This document shows positions 15,465-26,117 of a DNA stretch of 64,000 bases, piece after piece. The stretch is from contig NZ_LDPO01000015.1 in assembly GCF_001021505.1 (NCBI RefSeq), forward strand, positions 1 to 64,000, in the 5' to 3' direction. The notes below the pieces were generated by a model. The model searched no databases and was not told the DNA's origin. It was given only the letters and a program-made list of their open reading frames with translations. Every line of letters starts with the position of its first letter. Positions within the stretch are counted from its first letter, which is position 1. The position numbers were made by a program, and so were the translations under genes. This DNA is from Mycolicibacter heraklionensis (GTDB lineage Bacteria; Actinomycetota; Actinomycetes; Mycobacteriales; Mycobacteriaceae).

Positions 15465-16925
15465 GTGGCACTCTTCGGTCGGCGGTCGGCGCGCCAGCGT
15501 CTCCGGAACGCGGCCCGGGAATCGCTGACGATCCCGGCGTTCAGCGCTCCGGTCGACTGTAGTTCCTGGGTGCTCGGCGGCCTGTGGCCCGCCGAGCTGG
15601 CGACGATCACCCCCGAGACGGCCCCGCTTGCCGACTATCTCAACGCTGATCTGCAACGAATCGCGCATTCGGCAAACGAGAAGCTGCACGCCATCAGTCG
15701 ATCAGACCTGGCCGGTCCGTCGCGTCAGGCTGCGGAGACCCGGGTCATCAACGTTGCCAGGGCTTTCGCCGTCCTCCGGGTGGAGTCGACGGTGCGCCAA
15801 CTCCACAAGGAGGCCCTGGAGTTCGGCAGGGAGTACATCAGCCTCAGCGCGGCCCCGGCTCCGGTGTTCCCGACCGCCGAGGTCCCGGCCGAACCCGTCG
15901 CCGCGCCTCGCCCGGCCGATCCGCCCGAGCAGCCCTCCGAGGTACCTGCCCAGCGAGCTCGTCATCGGCTACCGGAAACCGTCACCGCCGCTGCGCCTGA
16001 GGTGGCGCCACTCGATCCGCCACCGGTGGCTGCGCCTCCGGCCGCCGTGCCGCCGCCGGCTCCCGTGCCGGCGCCGGCACCGGAGGTCGTCGATGTCCCC
16101 GCGATCCCGGAGGTGCTGGAACCGGAGCGCCCCGCAGAACCGGTCGTCGTCCCGCCGGCCGAGCCAATCGTCCTCCCGCCTGCCGAACCGGTCGTCCTCC
16201 TGCCCGCCGAACCGGCCCCCGCAGCCCCGGAACCTCCCGCGGCGGCCCAGCCCGAACCCGTCCCGCCGCTTCCCGTCGCGCCGACGGTCGCCGAATCCGA
16301 CGAACGGCGACTCCAGCGTCTGCTGGCCTTCGTGGCCCGTCAGGAACCCGGGCTGCGCTGGGCGATCGGCATCTTTGCCGATGGCACCACCCGATTGGTG
16401 ACCGATATCGCCAACGGATGGATCCCGTCCGGGATCGAGCTGCCGGAGGGGGTGCAGCTGCTGGAGCCGGGCCGCCGGAACGGAACCGCCACCGAGATGC
16501 TGGGCGACCCGACGGAGTCGGCTACCTACAGTCCCGGCGACCGGCTCGGCTGGGCGAGTGACTTCGCGGTGACCGAGACCTCGGTCCAGCCCCGCGAGCT
16601 GGCGCCCATCGACGATCTCGGCTGGCGGCTCAGCGAGACCACCCACTGGCGGGAAGGACTGCCGCGGATGGCCAACACCCTGGTGAAGGCGGGCGCCGCC
16701 GGTACCGGGGTGGTCGACGCCGAAATCGACTTACTGCGTGTGCATCTGGACACCATGCGTTACCAGCTGTTGGCGCAGTATCCCGAGTCCGACACCGCCT
16801 TGGTGCTGAACTGCATGCTGTTGGCCGCCACCGAAGGCATCGCGACCGGCGACATGGTCTCGGCCAACTACCACTACAGCTGGTTTCGGACGCTCAGCGC
16901 ACCGCCCGCCAGCCAGTGGGATTAG
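15465..16925 (+). CDS. DUF5631/DUF5632 protein, Rv3899c-like (left-flank copy)
   Basis: 486 aa. The N-terminal ~125 residues are helical (FGRRSARQRLRNAA onward). Residues ~130-280 are a Pro/Ala/Val-rich linker with repeated PPAEP units. The C-terminal ~200 residues match the C-terminus of Rv3899c: RQEPGLRWAIG, VTDIANGWIPSGI, then the helical segment MLLAATEG-x6-SANYHYSWFRTL. A homologous C-terminus occurs in the right-flank protein at 37314. No signal peptide is visible. The role in ESX-2 is unknown; a substrate or assembly factor is the likely guess. Confidence 0.8.
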   Translation: MALFGRRSARQRLRNAARESLTIPAFSAPVDCSSWVLGGLWPAELATITPETAPLADYLNADLQRIAHSANEKLHAISRSDLAGPSRQAAETRVINVARAFAVLRVESTVRQLHKEALEFGREYISLSAAPAPVFPTAEVPAEPVAAPRPADPPEQPSEVPAQRARHRLPETVTAAAPEVAPLDPPPVAAPPAAVPPPAPVPAPAPEVVDVPAIPEVLEPERPAEPVVVPPAEPIVLPPAEPVVLLPAEPAPAAPEPPAAAQPEPVPPLPVAPTVAESDERRLQRLLAFVARQEPGLRWAIGIFADGTTRLVTDIANGWIPSGIELPEGVQLLEPGRRNGTATEMLGDPTESATYSPGDRLGWASDFAVTETSVQPRELAPIDDLGWRLSETTHWREGLPRMANTLVKAGAAGTGVVDAEIDLLRVHLDTMRYQLLAQYPESDTALVLNCMLLAATEGIATGDMVSANYHYSWFRTLSAPPASQWD

Positions 16926-16984
16926 CAGACTTAACGGGTGTCGATGAATTGACGCTGTTCATACCGGCTGGACATACTTAGCCA

Positions 16985-17302
16985 ATGTCGGGGGCGGAGA
17001 GCCGCGCGGAACTCAGCGACAAGGACCTCGTTGAGTCCGTTTTGCGGGATCTGCGTGAGGCGGCCGAGAAATGGGAAGCGCTGGTCGCCGAGGCCGAGAA
17101 CACCACCTACAGCGTCGATCTCGGCGACATCCGTGCCGTGGCCAACTCCGACGGCCGGCTGCTCGAGCTGACGCTGCACCCGTGTGTGGTCAGCGATTAC
17201 ACCCACAGCGAACTGGCGGATCGGCTCAATCTCGTCTTCACCGCACTGCGTGAGGAAGCCCAGGCCGATTTCGAGGCGCGGTACGGCGCCAGCCCGGTCT
17301 GA
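16985..17302 (+). CDS. YbaB/EbfC-like protein (EspL-like) of the ESX-2 locus
   Basis: 105 aa. It has a helix-strand-strand-helix layout: a charged helix (ESVLRDLREAAEKWEAL), strands TYSVDLGDIRAVANSDGRLLELTLHP, and a C-terminal helix (ADRLNLVFTALREEA). This is the YbaB fold of small nucleoid-associated proteins, and EspL in ESX-1 (Rv3880c) is of this type. CATACT ends six bases before ATG 16985, so a leaderless start is plausible. It converges with eccA2, 12 bp away. Confidence 0.75.
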   Translation: MSGAESRAELSDKDLVESVLRDLREAAEKWEALVAEAENTTYSVDLGDIRAVANSDGRLLELTLHPCVVSDYTHSELADRLNLVFTALREEAQADFEARYGASPV

Positions 17303-17314
17303 CAGCGGCCCGGT

Positions 17315-19156
17315 CTACCAGTTCAGGGCGGCCATCTCGCGTTTGGTGTCGCACACGGCGCGCACAGCCGAGTCGATGTCGGCGGCGGTGATGGTCTTCA
17401 GGTCGTCGATCGTCACCGGCTGCCCGGCACGCTTTTGGGCGGCCACCCGCGTATCGCGGGCCAGTTCGGCCTCCTCGATCACGTTGCGGGCGAACCGGCC
17501 GTTGTGCATGACGTTGATGCCGTGCTCTCCGCGCGGGCTGACGTAGCCACGGATAGTGGTCACCATCTCCAGGAACCGTTGGCGTGCTTCGGCATTCAGT
17601 TCGGTCGCGCGACTGGATCCGTAACGCTCACCGATCTCGACGATCTCCTCGGGCGAGTACGACTCGAACCGGATCTTGCGGTTGAACCGGCTGGCCAGAC
17701 CGGGGTTTACGGTCAGAAATTCGTCGACCTGGTCTTCGTAGCCGGCCGCGATGAAACAGAAGTCGAAGCGATGCTTCTCCAGCGCGATCAGCAGCTGGTT
17801 GACGGCCTCCATGCCGATCATGTCCGGCGTCCCGTCCTGGTGGCGCTCCACCAGCGAATAGAACTCGTCCATGAAAAGAATTCCACCCAAAGCCTTTTCG
17901 ATGAGCTCGTTGGTCTTGGGCCCAGACGATCCGATGTGCTCGCCGCAGAAGTCGGAGCGGCGCACCTCGATGATCTCCGGGTTGCGCACGATCCCCATGC
18001 CGGCGTAAATCTTGCCCAGCGCCTCGGCCGTGGTGGTTTTGCCGGTGCCGGGCGGGCCCACCAGCAGCATGTGGTTGGTCTGGCCCTCCACGGGCAGGCC
18101 GTGTTCGAGCCGCATGGCACGGATTTCGAGCTGGTCCTCCAAGGCCTTGACCGCGCGTTTGACCTCCGCGAGGCCGACCTGCTTCTCCAGCTCGGCGCGA
18201 CCCTGCTCCAGCAGCTCAGCACGGCGGTCCAGCGCGTTGTCCTCATCGAGTTCCGCGCGGCTCTTCGCCGAGCCGGCGTCCCAGCGGTCGCTGCGGCTGT
18301 CGATGATCTGTTCCTCGGTAACCACCAGGCGCAGGTTCGGTTCGGCCAGCGCGGCCTTGGCCGGTTCGGTCAGCACACCGTTGATAGCCGCCTTGGACAA
18401 CCAGACCTGGGCCTTGTCCTCCTCGCCGAGCTGGCGGTGCACCATGCCACGCAGGTAGGCGAGATCCGCAGCCAGCAAGGGGATCTCGCTGGGGTTGATC
18501 GACGCGGTCAGCACACCGGCCGGGAATCGCTCCGAGGAGCGGGTCTGCCCGCTGATGTCGACGCGGTCCAGCCAGTCCAGCGCCACCCGGCCCTGGCCCA
18601 GATGTGCGGCCGCATAGCCGGCCAGGGCGCACACCGACGCGGTGACCGCCGGCATGACGATCGCCCGCTCGGGCAGTTCCTCGGCCGCTATGGTCAGCAG
18701 GTCCGGCCACCGCTGCGTGACGAACATCAGGTAGGCGCGGCCGAGCTGGTGCCACTGATGGTTGATCCAACTGTCCAGCAGGGATTTGTCGGCCAGCAGG
18801 GCGTCGGCACGCTCGTATTCACCGGCCACGGTGAGCGCCGACGCCAGCGCCAAACCCACGTGCGAGGCGTCGGTCACCGTGATCGACAGGTACGGTCCGA
18901 GCGGAATCTGGGCGGCCAGGTGCCGGCCCAGTCGGGTGGTCTCCTTGTGCAGCCAGTCGCTGTTGGCATACAGACGCTTGAGGGTGTCCAGCTCGGTTTC
19001 ACCGCAGGCGATGCGGCCCAGCCAGGCATCGGCCATCGAGGGATCGGCCTCGGTTGCCGCGACGAAGTCGGCCAACGCTTCGGGGGAGCCGTAGCGCCCG
19101 TCCATGCTCACCATGGCCCGGTCGAAGTGTCGACGGGCCGCCAGCAAGTCACTCAA
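17315..19156 (-). CDS. eccA2: Type VII secretion AAA+ ATPase EccA2
   Basis: 613 aa (M. tuberculosis EccA2 is 619). The N-terminal TPR-like domain (about residues 1-270, with ADPSMADAWLGRIACG and DKAQVWLSKAAINGVLT) precedes the AAA+ ATPase: Walker A GPPGTGKTT, Walker B GILFMDEFYSL, and sensor/arginine-finger region FNRKIRFESYSPEE. EccA proteins are cytosolic and act on ESX substrates and chaperone-bound PPE proteins. The start is TTG 19156: homology to Rv3884c begins at SDLLAARRHFDRAM and no ATG or GTG lies nearby upstream; AGAGGA is 9 bases before it. Confidence 0.95.
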   Translation of the reverse strand: MSDLLAARRHFDRAMVSMDGRYGSPEALADFVAATEADPSMADAWLGRIACGETELDTLKRLYANSDWLHKETTRLGRHLAAQIPLGPYLSITVTDASHVGLALASALTVAGEYERADALLADKSLLDSWINHQWHQLGRAYLMFVTQRWPDLLTIAAEELPERAIVMPAVTASVCALAGYAAAHLGQGRVALDWLDRVDISGQTRSSERFPAGVLTASINPSEIPLLAADLAYLRGMVHRQLGEEDKAQVWLSKAAINGVLTEPAKAALAEPNLRLVVTEEQIIDSRSDRWDAGSAKSRAELDEDNALDRRAELLEQGRAELEKQVGLAEVKRAVKALEDQLEIRAMRLEHGLPVEGQTNHMLLVGPPGTGKTTTAEALGKIYAGMGIVRNPEIIEVRRSDFCGEHIGSSGPKTNELIEKALGGILFMDEFYSLVERHQDGTPDMIGMEAVNQLLIALEKHRFDFCFIAAGYEDQVDEFLTVNPGLASRFNRKIRFESYSPEEIVEIGERYGSSRATELNAEARQRFLEMVTTIRGYVSPRGEHGINVMHNGRFARNVIEEAELARDTRVAAQKRAGQPVTIDDLKTITAADIDSAVRAVCDTKREMAALNW

Positions 19157-19217
19157 TGTCTGTCGTCCTCTGTCGCGCGTCCAGGTTCTCTTCGCTGACG
19201 ACCGATGCGGTGCGGTG

Positions 19218-20786
19218 TCATCGCGATGACATCGGGGCCAGCGCCTCCGGGCTGCAGTACCGGTTTTCCGCCCGGAACAACTCCACCGTAGCCAGCCACG
19301 ATTTGCCGCCGGCCGCAACCCGTACCGCGGTCCGGTCGATCTGCTCGATACTCACCTCGACGGCGTCCGGGGGCGGGGGCGGTGTCCCCGGCGGCGCCAC
19401 CGTGATGACGGTGGCCGGCCGCGGTGACGGCGCGATCGGCCCGTCCACCACGCTCACGGTGGTGCGCGGGGTCGGCCTCGACTCGCCGACCACGGTCACC
19501 TCGGGCATTCGGACGCTGGCCCAGCGGGCCTTGTCGCGGGTGTGCACACAGACCCGTTCCCCGGCGCCGGCCGCCCGGATGACGATGCGCTTGGCGATCA
19601 GGTCCTCGGCGGCGATGAACACGCGGCTCAACTCGCCCGAGTCGGTCAGCGGCACCATCAGCCGGTCGCCGTTGGCCAGCTTGCCGATCAGGACGCCCGA
19701 CGGTCCGATCTCGATGGGCAGGCTGGCCGGCAGCCGGCCCGGCCGCAGACCGCGCAGCTGCGGTCGGGGTGCGCACATATTGGCCTCGACCGCCGCGGCC
19801 TGCTCCCCGTTGAGCCGGCGTAGCACCACCGCCGGGGGAGTGGGGGCGGGCTGCGGTGTCTGCAGCGTGACGGTGGCCGTACACGTCCCGTCTGGAAACA
19901 CCGTGACGTTCTGGATCACCTCATCGACCGGCAGAGTCCACGCCTGAGCCAGCAGTTGGGCACTGATCTGGCGGGCCGGATAGGCGTAGGTCGTCACCCA
20001 GCCGCCCTCGGTGCGCAGCGTCTTCCAGCGCTCGGCGCCTGGCAGCAGGGAACCACCGCCGAGGCGCCGGTCCAGTTCCACCAGGTCGCTGGCGGTGGCC
20101 ACCCGGGCCCGCAGGCCCTCACAGCGCAGCAGGCCCGCGATCCGTTGCGCGACGCCGACCGCGGTGGCGCCCAGCGTGGTGCGCCAGCGCAGCGCCGCGG
20201 TGTTGTCGATGACCCGCAATCTCAGCAGCAGCCAGGTTTCCCGTTGGCCGGCGTAGGGCGGGGTGCCGATCTCGGTGTCGTAGACCCGCGGATAGTCGCC
20301 GGTGGTGGCGCGGCGCGCTCCGATGCTGATCACGCTCATCGACTCCAGTACCAGCCCGAGCGCGTGCCGCAGCATCGGCACCAGGTCGGCGACGTCCACG
20401 ACGTTGTCGGTCTCCACGTTCACCGACCCGGTGGCCACGGTGGCGGCATGCGCCCGGCCCAACAGGTGGACCGCCACCACCGCCACACCGTCCTGGATGC
20501 GAACACCGCCGCCGGCGCGGTTGTTGGCCACCGTGATCGGCTCGCTCCAGGCGGCTCTCGCCGCCTTCGAGGGGCGCCGCAACCACAGCAGTGCCCACGA
20601 CCAGGCCGGCTGGCCCCACCACGGCACCAGCACCACCAGCACCGCCAGCAGGACGGCCACCGTGACGCCGATCAGCCCGCCCAGCGCCCATCCCGCCAGA
20701 CCGGACAGCGCGATCGTCGCCGCGGAGAGCAACCGCCGGTTGCTCGACGGCGTGAACCCGGTCAGCCGGACCCGGTTCTGGCTCAC
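19218..20786 (-). CDS. eccE2: Type VII secretion component EccE2
   Basis: 522 aa (about 537 in M. tuberculosis). Two adjacent N-terminal transmembrane helices (about residues 20-62, [28 protein letters not shown]) are followed by a long periplasmic/cytosolic domain with [29 protein letters not shown]. EccE sits at the periphery of the ESX membrane complex and stabilises it with MycP. The start GTG 20786 overlaps the mycP2 stop (GTGA). Position between eccA2 and mycP2 matches Rv3885c. Confidence 0.93.
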   Translation of the reverse strand: MSQNRVRLTGFTPSSNRRLLSAATIALSGLAGWALGGLIGVTVAVLLAVLVVLVPWWGQPAWSWALLWLRRPSKAARAAWSEPITVANNRAGGGVRIQDGVAVVAVHLLGRAHAATVATGSVNVETDNVVDVADLVPMLRHALGLVLESMSVISIGARRATTGDYPRVYDTEIGTPPYAGQRETWLLLRLRVIDNTAALRWRTTLGATAVGVAQRIAGLLRCEGLRARVATASDLVELDRRLGGGSLLPGAERWKTLRTEGGWVTTYAYPARQISAQLLAQAWTLPVDEVIQNVTVFPDGTCTATVTLQTPQPAPTPPAVVLRRLNGEQAAAVEANMCAPRPQLRGLRPGRLPASLPIEIGPSGVLIGKLANGDRLMVPLTDSGELSRVFIAAEDLIAKRIVIRAAGAGERVCVHTRDKARWASVRMPEVTVVGESRPTPRTTVSVVDGPIAPSPRPATVITVAPPGTPPPPPDAVEVSIEQIDRTAVRVAAGGKSWLATVELFRAENRYCSPEALAPMSSR

Positions 20787-22462
20787 TTGGTGGCCCTCCG
20801 GATCCGCGCGGTGATCGCGGCGGCCAGGACGGTCGCGGCGATCACGCCGAGGAATCCCAGGGCGACGGTGCGGGCTCGATGGTCCGGCGGCGGTGGCGGT
20901 GGCGGCGGGGTGATCACCCGCTGCTGCGACCCCGGTGCCAGCGGGTCGCCCGCCGGCACGTTGAACGTCAGCGCCGCCACCGGGTCGACCAATCCGTAGC
21001 CCACCCGGTTGTCCACTCCGGCAGGCGGATTGTGTGCGGTCTGCATGATCCGGTTGATGACCTGATGCGCGGTGAGCTGGGGGTATTTCGCCCGGACCAG
21101 GGCAGCTACGCCGCTGACGTAGGCGGCGGAGAAGCTGGTGCCCCAGAACGGCATGTTCTTCTCGCCGACCCGGACCGGCGGGTAGGCGTTGACCGGGACA
21201 CCGCCCTGGGGAGACAGACCCATCACGTGGGTGGCCGGCGCGGCCACTCCCACCCAGGGTCCGGCCATGCTTTTGTCGATCGGCGCGCCGGTGGCGTCCA
21301 CGCCGCCGACGGACAAGACGTAGTCGGAGAACCACGACGGGCTTGAGATCACCTTGACCTGGTGCCAGTCCCGCGGGTCGCTCGGGTTCAGCGGGTCGAA
21401 CATCGGGTTGTCGGCGCAGCCCGCCTCGCCGACATTGCCGGCGGCCGCCACGATCACCGCGTCCTTGACCGTCGCCGCGTACCACAGGGCCGCTCCCAGC
21501 ACCTGTTGGTCCAGTCCGGCCGCCACCTGAACACAGGAGGTCACCGAGATGTTGATGACCTTGGCGCCCATGTCGGCGGCGTGGACGACGGCCTTGGCCA
21601 GGGTGGCCAGCGTGCCGGCCTTCACGCGCTCGTCGTCGTAGCCGAACCGTTGCGGGTTGACCGGCTCGAATGCCCGGGATGATTGGCGGATCGAGATGAC
21701 GGTGGCGTGCGGCGCCACCCCGACGACACCGTCGGGGGCGCCGGGCGGGGGCGGAGGAACGGCCGGCTCGTCCTCGGTCTGCGGATCAGCCGGCCCCGAG
21801 GCCGGCGCCACGGCACCCTCCTCCGGCGGGGGAGGCGGCGGAGGCGGGGGCGGCGCCACCTGGGTGATGGTCACCGGAGCCGGGATCGGCGGCGGTGCCG
21901 GCGGGCCGGGGATATCAGCCGGCGGCAACGGCGCGCCGATGCTCGGCGGCGGACCGGCCGGCGGCGGGAACGCGGGAACCTCCGGCATCGGGCGGGGCAT
22001 CGGCAGTATGCCGAGCGGGGCCGCGGCGATGATCGACGCGGCGATGGTGCCGTGCGCGTCGCAGTCCTGCAGACCGCCCAGACCCTCAGCGCCGCCCATG
22101 ATGTAGTCGCCGCCGGCGATCGCCGGTAGCCGCGGGTTCGGTGTGACGCCGGTGTCGATGACGGCTACCGGGACACCGTTGCCGGTGGAGTACTGCCATG
22201 CCGCGGCGATCCCCAGCATGTCGAATCCGGGTGCCAGCTGGGCCACGTCTGGGTTGCTGACCGTGATCGGCACACTGCAGGAGTTCGAGCGGCGCATCGG
22301 CTGGTCCGGGCCGGGTGCCCCGTCGGCCGGCACCAGGGCCGGATCGACGGACGGCGGCTCGATCGCCTGCGCCGTCGGGGGCCCGCTCGACAGACTCACC
22401 AACAGCATCACCGCGGCGACCGCGGATCCGCGGGCGCGCAGGCGACTCAGTTGCGGACCCAC
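20783..22462 (-). CDS. mycP2: Mycosin-2 subtilisin-like protease MycP2
   Basis: 559 aa (550 in M. tuberculosis). A Sec signal peptide (RLRAR, then [11 protein letters not shown], cleavage near TAQA) leads to a subtilase domain with Asp in VAVIDTGV, His in [10 protein letters not shown] and Ser in [12 protein letters not shown] long Pro-rich insertion (about residues 160-245, containing a ten-proline run) lies between the His and the rest of the domain, and a Pro run plus C-terminal TM helix ([19 protein letters not shown]) anchors it. GTG 22462 is chosen for the signal peptide and overlaps eccD2 by 16 bp. Confidence 0.94.
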   Translation of the reverse strand: MGPQLSRLRARGSAVAAVMLLVSLSSGPPTAQAIEPPSVDPALVPADGAPGPDQPMRRSNSCSVPITVSNPDVAQLAPGFDMLGIAAAWQYSTGNGVPVAVIDTGVTPNPRLPAIAGGDYIMGGAEGLGGLQDCDAHGTIAASIIAAAPLGILPMPRPMPEVPAFPPPAGPPPSIGAPLPPADIPGPPAPPPIPAPVTITQVAPPPPPPPPPPEEGAVAPASGPADPQTEDEPAVPPPPPGAPDGVVGVAPHATVISIRQSSRAFEPVNPQRFGYDDERVKAGTLATLAKAVVHAADMGAKVINISVTSCVQVAAGLDQQVLGAALWYAATVKDAVIVAAAGNVGEAGCADNPMFDPLNPSDPRDWHQVKVISSPSWFSDYVLSVGGVDATGAPIDKSMAGPWVGVAAPATHVMGLSPQGGVPVNAYPPVRVGEKNMPFWGTSFSAAYVSGVAALVRAKYPQLTAHQVINRIMQTAHNPPAGVDNRVGYGLVDPVAALTFNVPAGDPLAPGSQQRVITPPPPPPPPDHRARTVALGFLGVIAATVLAAAITARIRRATK

Positions 22463-24045
22463 ACGAACAGTCCTCCCAGCCAAGCGCCAAGCACTCCCAC
22501 CACAATGAACGCCAGAACTTCGAGCCATTCGACGGCCAGCCGGATCCAGGGCACGAACTTGGTTTCGGGGACCAGCAGACCGGCGGCCACCCCGAGTCCG
22601 GCGAACACCGCAATGGCTGCGGCCGGCCACAAGAACCCGCCGGCGGTGTCACCCGGGTTCGCCAGCGCATACTTGACGATCCCGGTGAGCACGGCCGCGC
22701 ACGCCCCGCCCACCAGCGCGATCGCTTGGACACGGCCGGCGAAACCGCGGCCCTGGGTGATGAACAGGCCCGCCACCAGACCGCACAGCACCACCGCGCC
22801 CCGTGGCCGGGCCCCGCCCGGCTCCAACACCATCCAGACCGCGATCGGCAGCGCCGTCGCGATCGCGACGCACATCCCGACCTGCACCGCGTTGATCAAC
22901 CGGGCGGAGGCCGCGATCGCGGCACCGCGTGCGGAGATGTCGACCAGGTCGTCCTCGTCGTCCTCGCCGTCTTCCGGACTGACCGGAGAGACCGTGTCGA
23001 TCGGCATATTGGCGCGGCGGGCGAACAGGTCCCGCCCGGTGATCGAACCGAAGTACGGCGGCCGCACCCGCGCTACCCACAGTGCGATCGTCGGCGACAT
23101 ACGCAACAGAATCAGCAGGCCCAACAGCATGCAGATACCGATGACCTGCGGCGATACCGGATGCCACATCCGCGCTGCGGCCACCACCCCGCCGATTCCG
23201 GCGGCGGTGACGATCGCGGTGGTAACCGCGGTCTGCGACCGCAGCAGCACGCTCAGACCGATCGCGCCCAACGCCAGGACCGTCACCCCGATCAGCAGGT
23301 GGGGCGCGCCCAGGGCCCCGGGTGCCGCGCACAACGCGGCGCAGGACAGTGCGAGAACCGCCAGCCAACCGAATCCGCTGAACAAGTCGTCGCGTGCGGG
23401 CCAGTTCCGCCGGATCACCATGGCGCCGAGCGCCAGCAGTCCGCCGAGGCCGGCCAGGACGGCCGCGGGCGGCCAACTGTCGCTGAACATCCGGGCGCGA
23501 ACCGCCAGCGCCGACATCACGACCACGGCCATGGCCATCAGACCGATCGCGGTGTGCGCGGCGGTCAACGCGGTGACCGGGGCGAACATCCGATCGACTT
23601 GGGAATTGAGCAGGCGGGTCACGGTCTGCTCGTCGGCTTTGTGCCCACACTCCTGGCACTTGATCTCGGGTTGGGTGCCGAGTCGGCGGGCCGTTGCGGC
23701 CAGAGCGCTGGACAGCGATTCGTACTGCGGTTCGAATGAGTCGCCGCCCACCGCCGGGACCAGAACCAGGGTGTCTCCGTCCTGGACGCCCAGGTCGTCG
23801 AGGCTGCGAGTGATGTCCAGCCGTACCCCATTGACTTTATGCAGTTCGTAACTGCCCGCCGGCAGCGCTACCCCGTCGAAACCGTGGTGCCGCAGATCCT
23901 CGTCGAGCAGCTCGACCATTCCCTCGAAGAATTCTTCCACCGGAATTCCGGCCGGGAAGACCTGGGACACGAGATGTTTGTCGTACGCGAGACTCACCGC
24001 ACAGCGTGCCGGAAACGCGACTTTGGCTGGTGTGGGGGAAGTCAC
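22447..24045 (-). CDS. eccD2: Type VII secretion membrane channel EccD2
   Basis: 532 aa (509 in M. tuberculosis). An N-terminal ubiquitin-like domain (to about residue 95, with the end [17 protein letters not shown]) is followed by a linker and about 11 transmembrane helices from residue ~145. EccD forms the membrane vestibule of the ESX machine. The linker contains KCQECGHK, a C-x2-C pair I do not associate with the family. GTG 24045 has GAAAGG upstream and lies 6 bp after the MinD-like gene. Confidence 0.93.
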   Translation of the reverse strand: MTSPTPAKVAFPARCAVSLAYDKHLVSQVFPAGIPVEEFFEGMVELLDEDLRHHGFDGVALPAGSYELHKVNGVRLDITRSLDDLGVQDGDTLVLVPAVGGDSFEPQYESLSSALAATARRLGTQPEIKCQECGHKADEQTVTRLLNSQVDRMFAPVTALTAAHTAIGLMAMAVVVMSALAVRARMFSDSWPPAAVLAGLGGLLALGAMVIRRNWPARDDLFSGFGWLAVLALSCAALCAAPGALGAPHLLIGVTVLALGAIGLSVLLRSQTAVTTAIVTAAGIGGVVAAARMWHPVSPQVIGICMLLGLLILLRMSPTIALWVARVRPPYFGSITGRDLFARRANMPIDTVSPVSPEDGEDDEDDLVDISARGAAIAASARLINAVQVGMCVAIATALPIAVWMVLEPGGARPRGAVVLCGLVAGLFITQGRGFAGRVQAIALVGGACAAVLTGIVKYALANPGDTAGGFLWPAAAIAVFAGLGVAAGLLVPETKFVPWIRLAVEWLEVLAFIVVGVLGAWLGGLFVWVRN

Positions 24046-24051
24046 CGCGCT

Positions 24052-25041
24052 TTACCTTTCGGTGTCGGGCACGAACTTGTCGGCCAGACCGGCGGTTATT
24101 TCAAATAGCCGCAGCCGGGTCTTCTTCTTCACCTCGTTGTGGACGTCGATGATTCCGCCCTTTGCCAGGTGGGCGTCATAGGGCATGACTTCCACCGTGG
24201 CGCCGGTTTTGCTGAACCGTTCGGTCAGATAGGCCACCGCGGCGCTGTCCTCGCCCGGCGCGGAGTGGTTGAGGATCACCGTGGACCGCGACACCAGCTC
24301 GTGGTAGCCCTGCGAGGCGAGGTAGTCCACCGCGCGCAACACCGGCCGGGACTGGTCCGCGGTGATCCCGGAGACGAAGACCAGCGTGTCGGTGTTCTCC
24401 AACACCGGTTTCATCACGGGGTGCTCCAGGTCTGCCGCGGTGTCGACCAGGATCACGTTGTGGGTTCGCCGCAGCCGCGACAACACCCCGCTGAACATTG
24501 CCGGGACGAGCGGCCGGAGCTGATCCGATGTGCGGTTGCCGGCCAGGACATCCAGGCCGACGGCATTTTGCCCGAGGTGTTCGCGGATATCGGAATATCC
24601 CTGCACGTCGGTGTCGCTCAGAACGGCCGAGTAGTCACCGGGCGGGTGCTCGTCGATGCGATCGGACAGCGTCCCGAAGCCCGGAACAGCGTCAATCGCG
24701 ATCACATTTTCCGGCCGGCATTCCCGGAACACGCTGCCGATAGCGGCAGTCAGCGTCGTCACACCGGTGCCGCCTTTTCCGGACACCAACGTGATCACGT
24801 ACTGGCGCCGGATGTGCCGACGAATTCTATTACGCAAATCACGGTAATGACGTTCACGCGGAGATTCGCCGGGATTAATAACTTTCGCCGACAAGACATA
24901 GACCAGTTTGCGCCAGCCCGAACCGGGCGGAATCTTGCGTGGTGTCGCCAGGTCGGAAATGCGCATCGAGTCCGATACGGAATCCCGGTAGCGGTGACCG
25001 GATGCCGGATCCCACCGCCCGGATGAGCCTTCGTCAGGCAT
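24052..25041 (-). CDS. MinD/ParA-like ATPase of the ESX-2 locus (Rv3888c-like)
   Basis: 329 aa. The deviant Walker A is SGKGGTGVTT (about residue 88), followed by ENVIAIDAVPGFGTLSDR and NVILVDTAADL (Walker B) and ILNHSAP, as in the EspI/Rv3888c type. The N-terminal ~80 residues are a basic extension ending in two Arg-rich stretches (RHYRDLRNRIRRHIRR). Its role in ESX-2 is unknown; EspI in ESX-1 is proposed to sense ATP levels. The start is uncertain: ATG 25041 is used, GTG 25068 is possible, and neither has a clear RBS. Confidence 0.85.
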   Translation of the reverse strand: MPDEGSSGRWDPASGHRYRDSVSDSMRISDLATPRKIPPGSGWRKLVYVLSAKVINPGESPRERHYRDLRNRIRRHIRRQYVITLVSGKGGTGVTTLTAAIGSVFRECRPENVIAIDAVPGFGTLSDRIDEHPPGDYSAVLSDTDVQGYSDIREHLGQNAVGLDVLAGNRTSDQLRPLVPAMFSGVLSRLRRTHNVILVDTAADLEHPVMKPVLENTDTLVFVSGITADQSRPVLRAVDYLASQGYHELVSRSTVILNHSAPGEDSAAVAYLTERFSKTGATVEVMPYDAHLAKGGIIDVHNEVKKKTRLRLFEITAGLADKFVPDTER

Positions 25042-25162
25042 ATTCTGGCTATTCCATGGGCTCGTCACGTGCGTGATGTTAACACGGCTGCTGATTCCAC
25101 GTTTGCAACGTTTCTGACGGTGGACGGTAATGCACGGTAATGGTGAAGATGTGAATTCACTG

Positions 25163-26011
25163 TCATACAACCCGTCGGTGTGAATGCCAGTCCGAGCCGG
25201 CCGGGAGACGAGCGATGAGCCGCAGGATCGCGTTGGCGACATCGGCACGGCTCCCGGGCGAGACGATCTGGTAGCGACGGCCACCGTTGTCGACGTTCTC
25301 CACGCAGACGCGGCCCGCCGGGGTGTCGGAGATCAGCACCGCGGTATCCCCGATCGCCATCCGAGCCAGTTCCTCGGGACCCGCACCCGGCTGGATCGCG
25401 ACGATGTTGGCCTGCCCGGACACCTCCGGGTCGGCGGCCATCGCCACGATCTGCTGCTGGTCGATGTCGAGCCGCTGCGCGGCCAGGTATCGGCGCAGGC
25501 TGTCCTGGTCACGGACCCGTTCGAGCAGCTCCTTGGTGTCCAAGGTGACCGGACGCAGCTGGGCCGCCTCGGTGACACCGCACAACCGCTCAATCTGGCC
25601 GACGAGCAGATCGCCCGCGGCCGCCTGGTCAGTGGCGCGTCCGGCCGGATACAGGCGCACCTCCTGGTCATAGCGTTCGAGCACCACCCACCAGGAGGCG
25701 AACCGGCTGATCGATACCCGGGTCATGTGCTGGGGGTCGCCGTACGGCCGGCCGGGGAAGTTCAGGTTCAGCATCAGCGCGATGTCGCGCCGCATGATCA
25801 CCGTCAGCCATTCCCGGACCATCGGGTCCACCTCGCCCTGGCCGTCGAGCACGCCGATCTCGGTCAGCTCCTGGGCGATCGGATGGCGCAGCGCCCGCTC
25901 GGCGGTGTCCAGACGGGGCAGCAGCGGGCGAAGCCCCAGTTCCGGGCAGAGCGTTTCGATCCCGGTGACGGCCTGCAGCACCCACAGTCCGTCGAGCGTC
26001 GTCGTCAGCAC
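25163..26011 (-). CDS. espG2: PE/PPE chaperone EspG2
   Basis: 282 aa (276 in M. tuberculosis). The alpha/beta EspG fold is recognisable by LDGLWVLQAVTGIE at the N-terminus, WLTVIMRRDIAL, RFASWWVVLERYD, and the C-terminal GDTAVLISDTPAGR. EspG proteins bind the tip of the cognate PPE protein in the cytosol and present PE/PPE pairs to EccC. The cognate pair is encoded nearby (PE36, PPE69). Start GTG 26011; the order espG2-esxC-esxD matches Rv3889c-Rv3891c. Confidence 0.92.
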   Translation of the reverse strand: MLTTTLDGLWVLQAVTGIETLCPELGLRPLLPRLDTAERALRHPIAQELTEIGVLDGQGEVDPMVREWLTVIMRRDIALMLNLNFPGRPYGDPQHMTRVSISRFASWWVVLERYDQEVRLYPAGRATDQAAAGDLLVGQIERLCGVTEAAQLRPVTLDTKELLERVRDQDSLRRYLAAQRLDIDQQQIVAMAADPEVSGQANIVAIQPGAGPEELARMAIGDTAVLISDTPAGRVCVENVDNGGRRYQIVSPGSRADVANAILRLIARLPAGSDWHSHRRVV

Positions 26012-26117
26012 GTCATCTTCGCCTCAGGTGTGATGTGTCGTAGCCGGTCTGACACGCGAAATGGGGCATCTGCGCCGGTCGCGCAGACACCCCACCTCGG
26101 GCGACGATCGGGATTGA

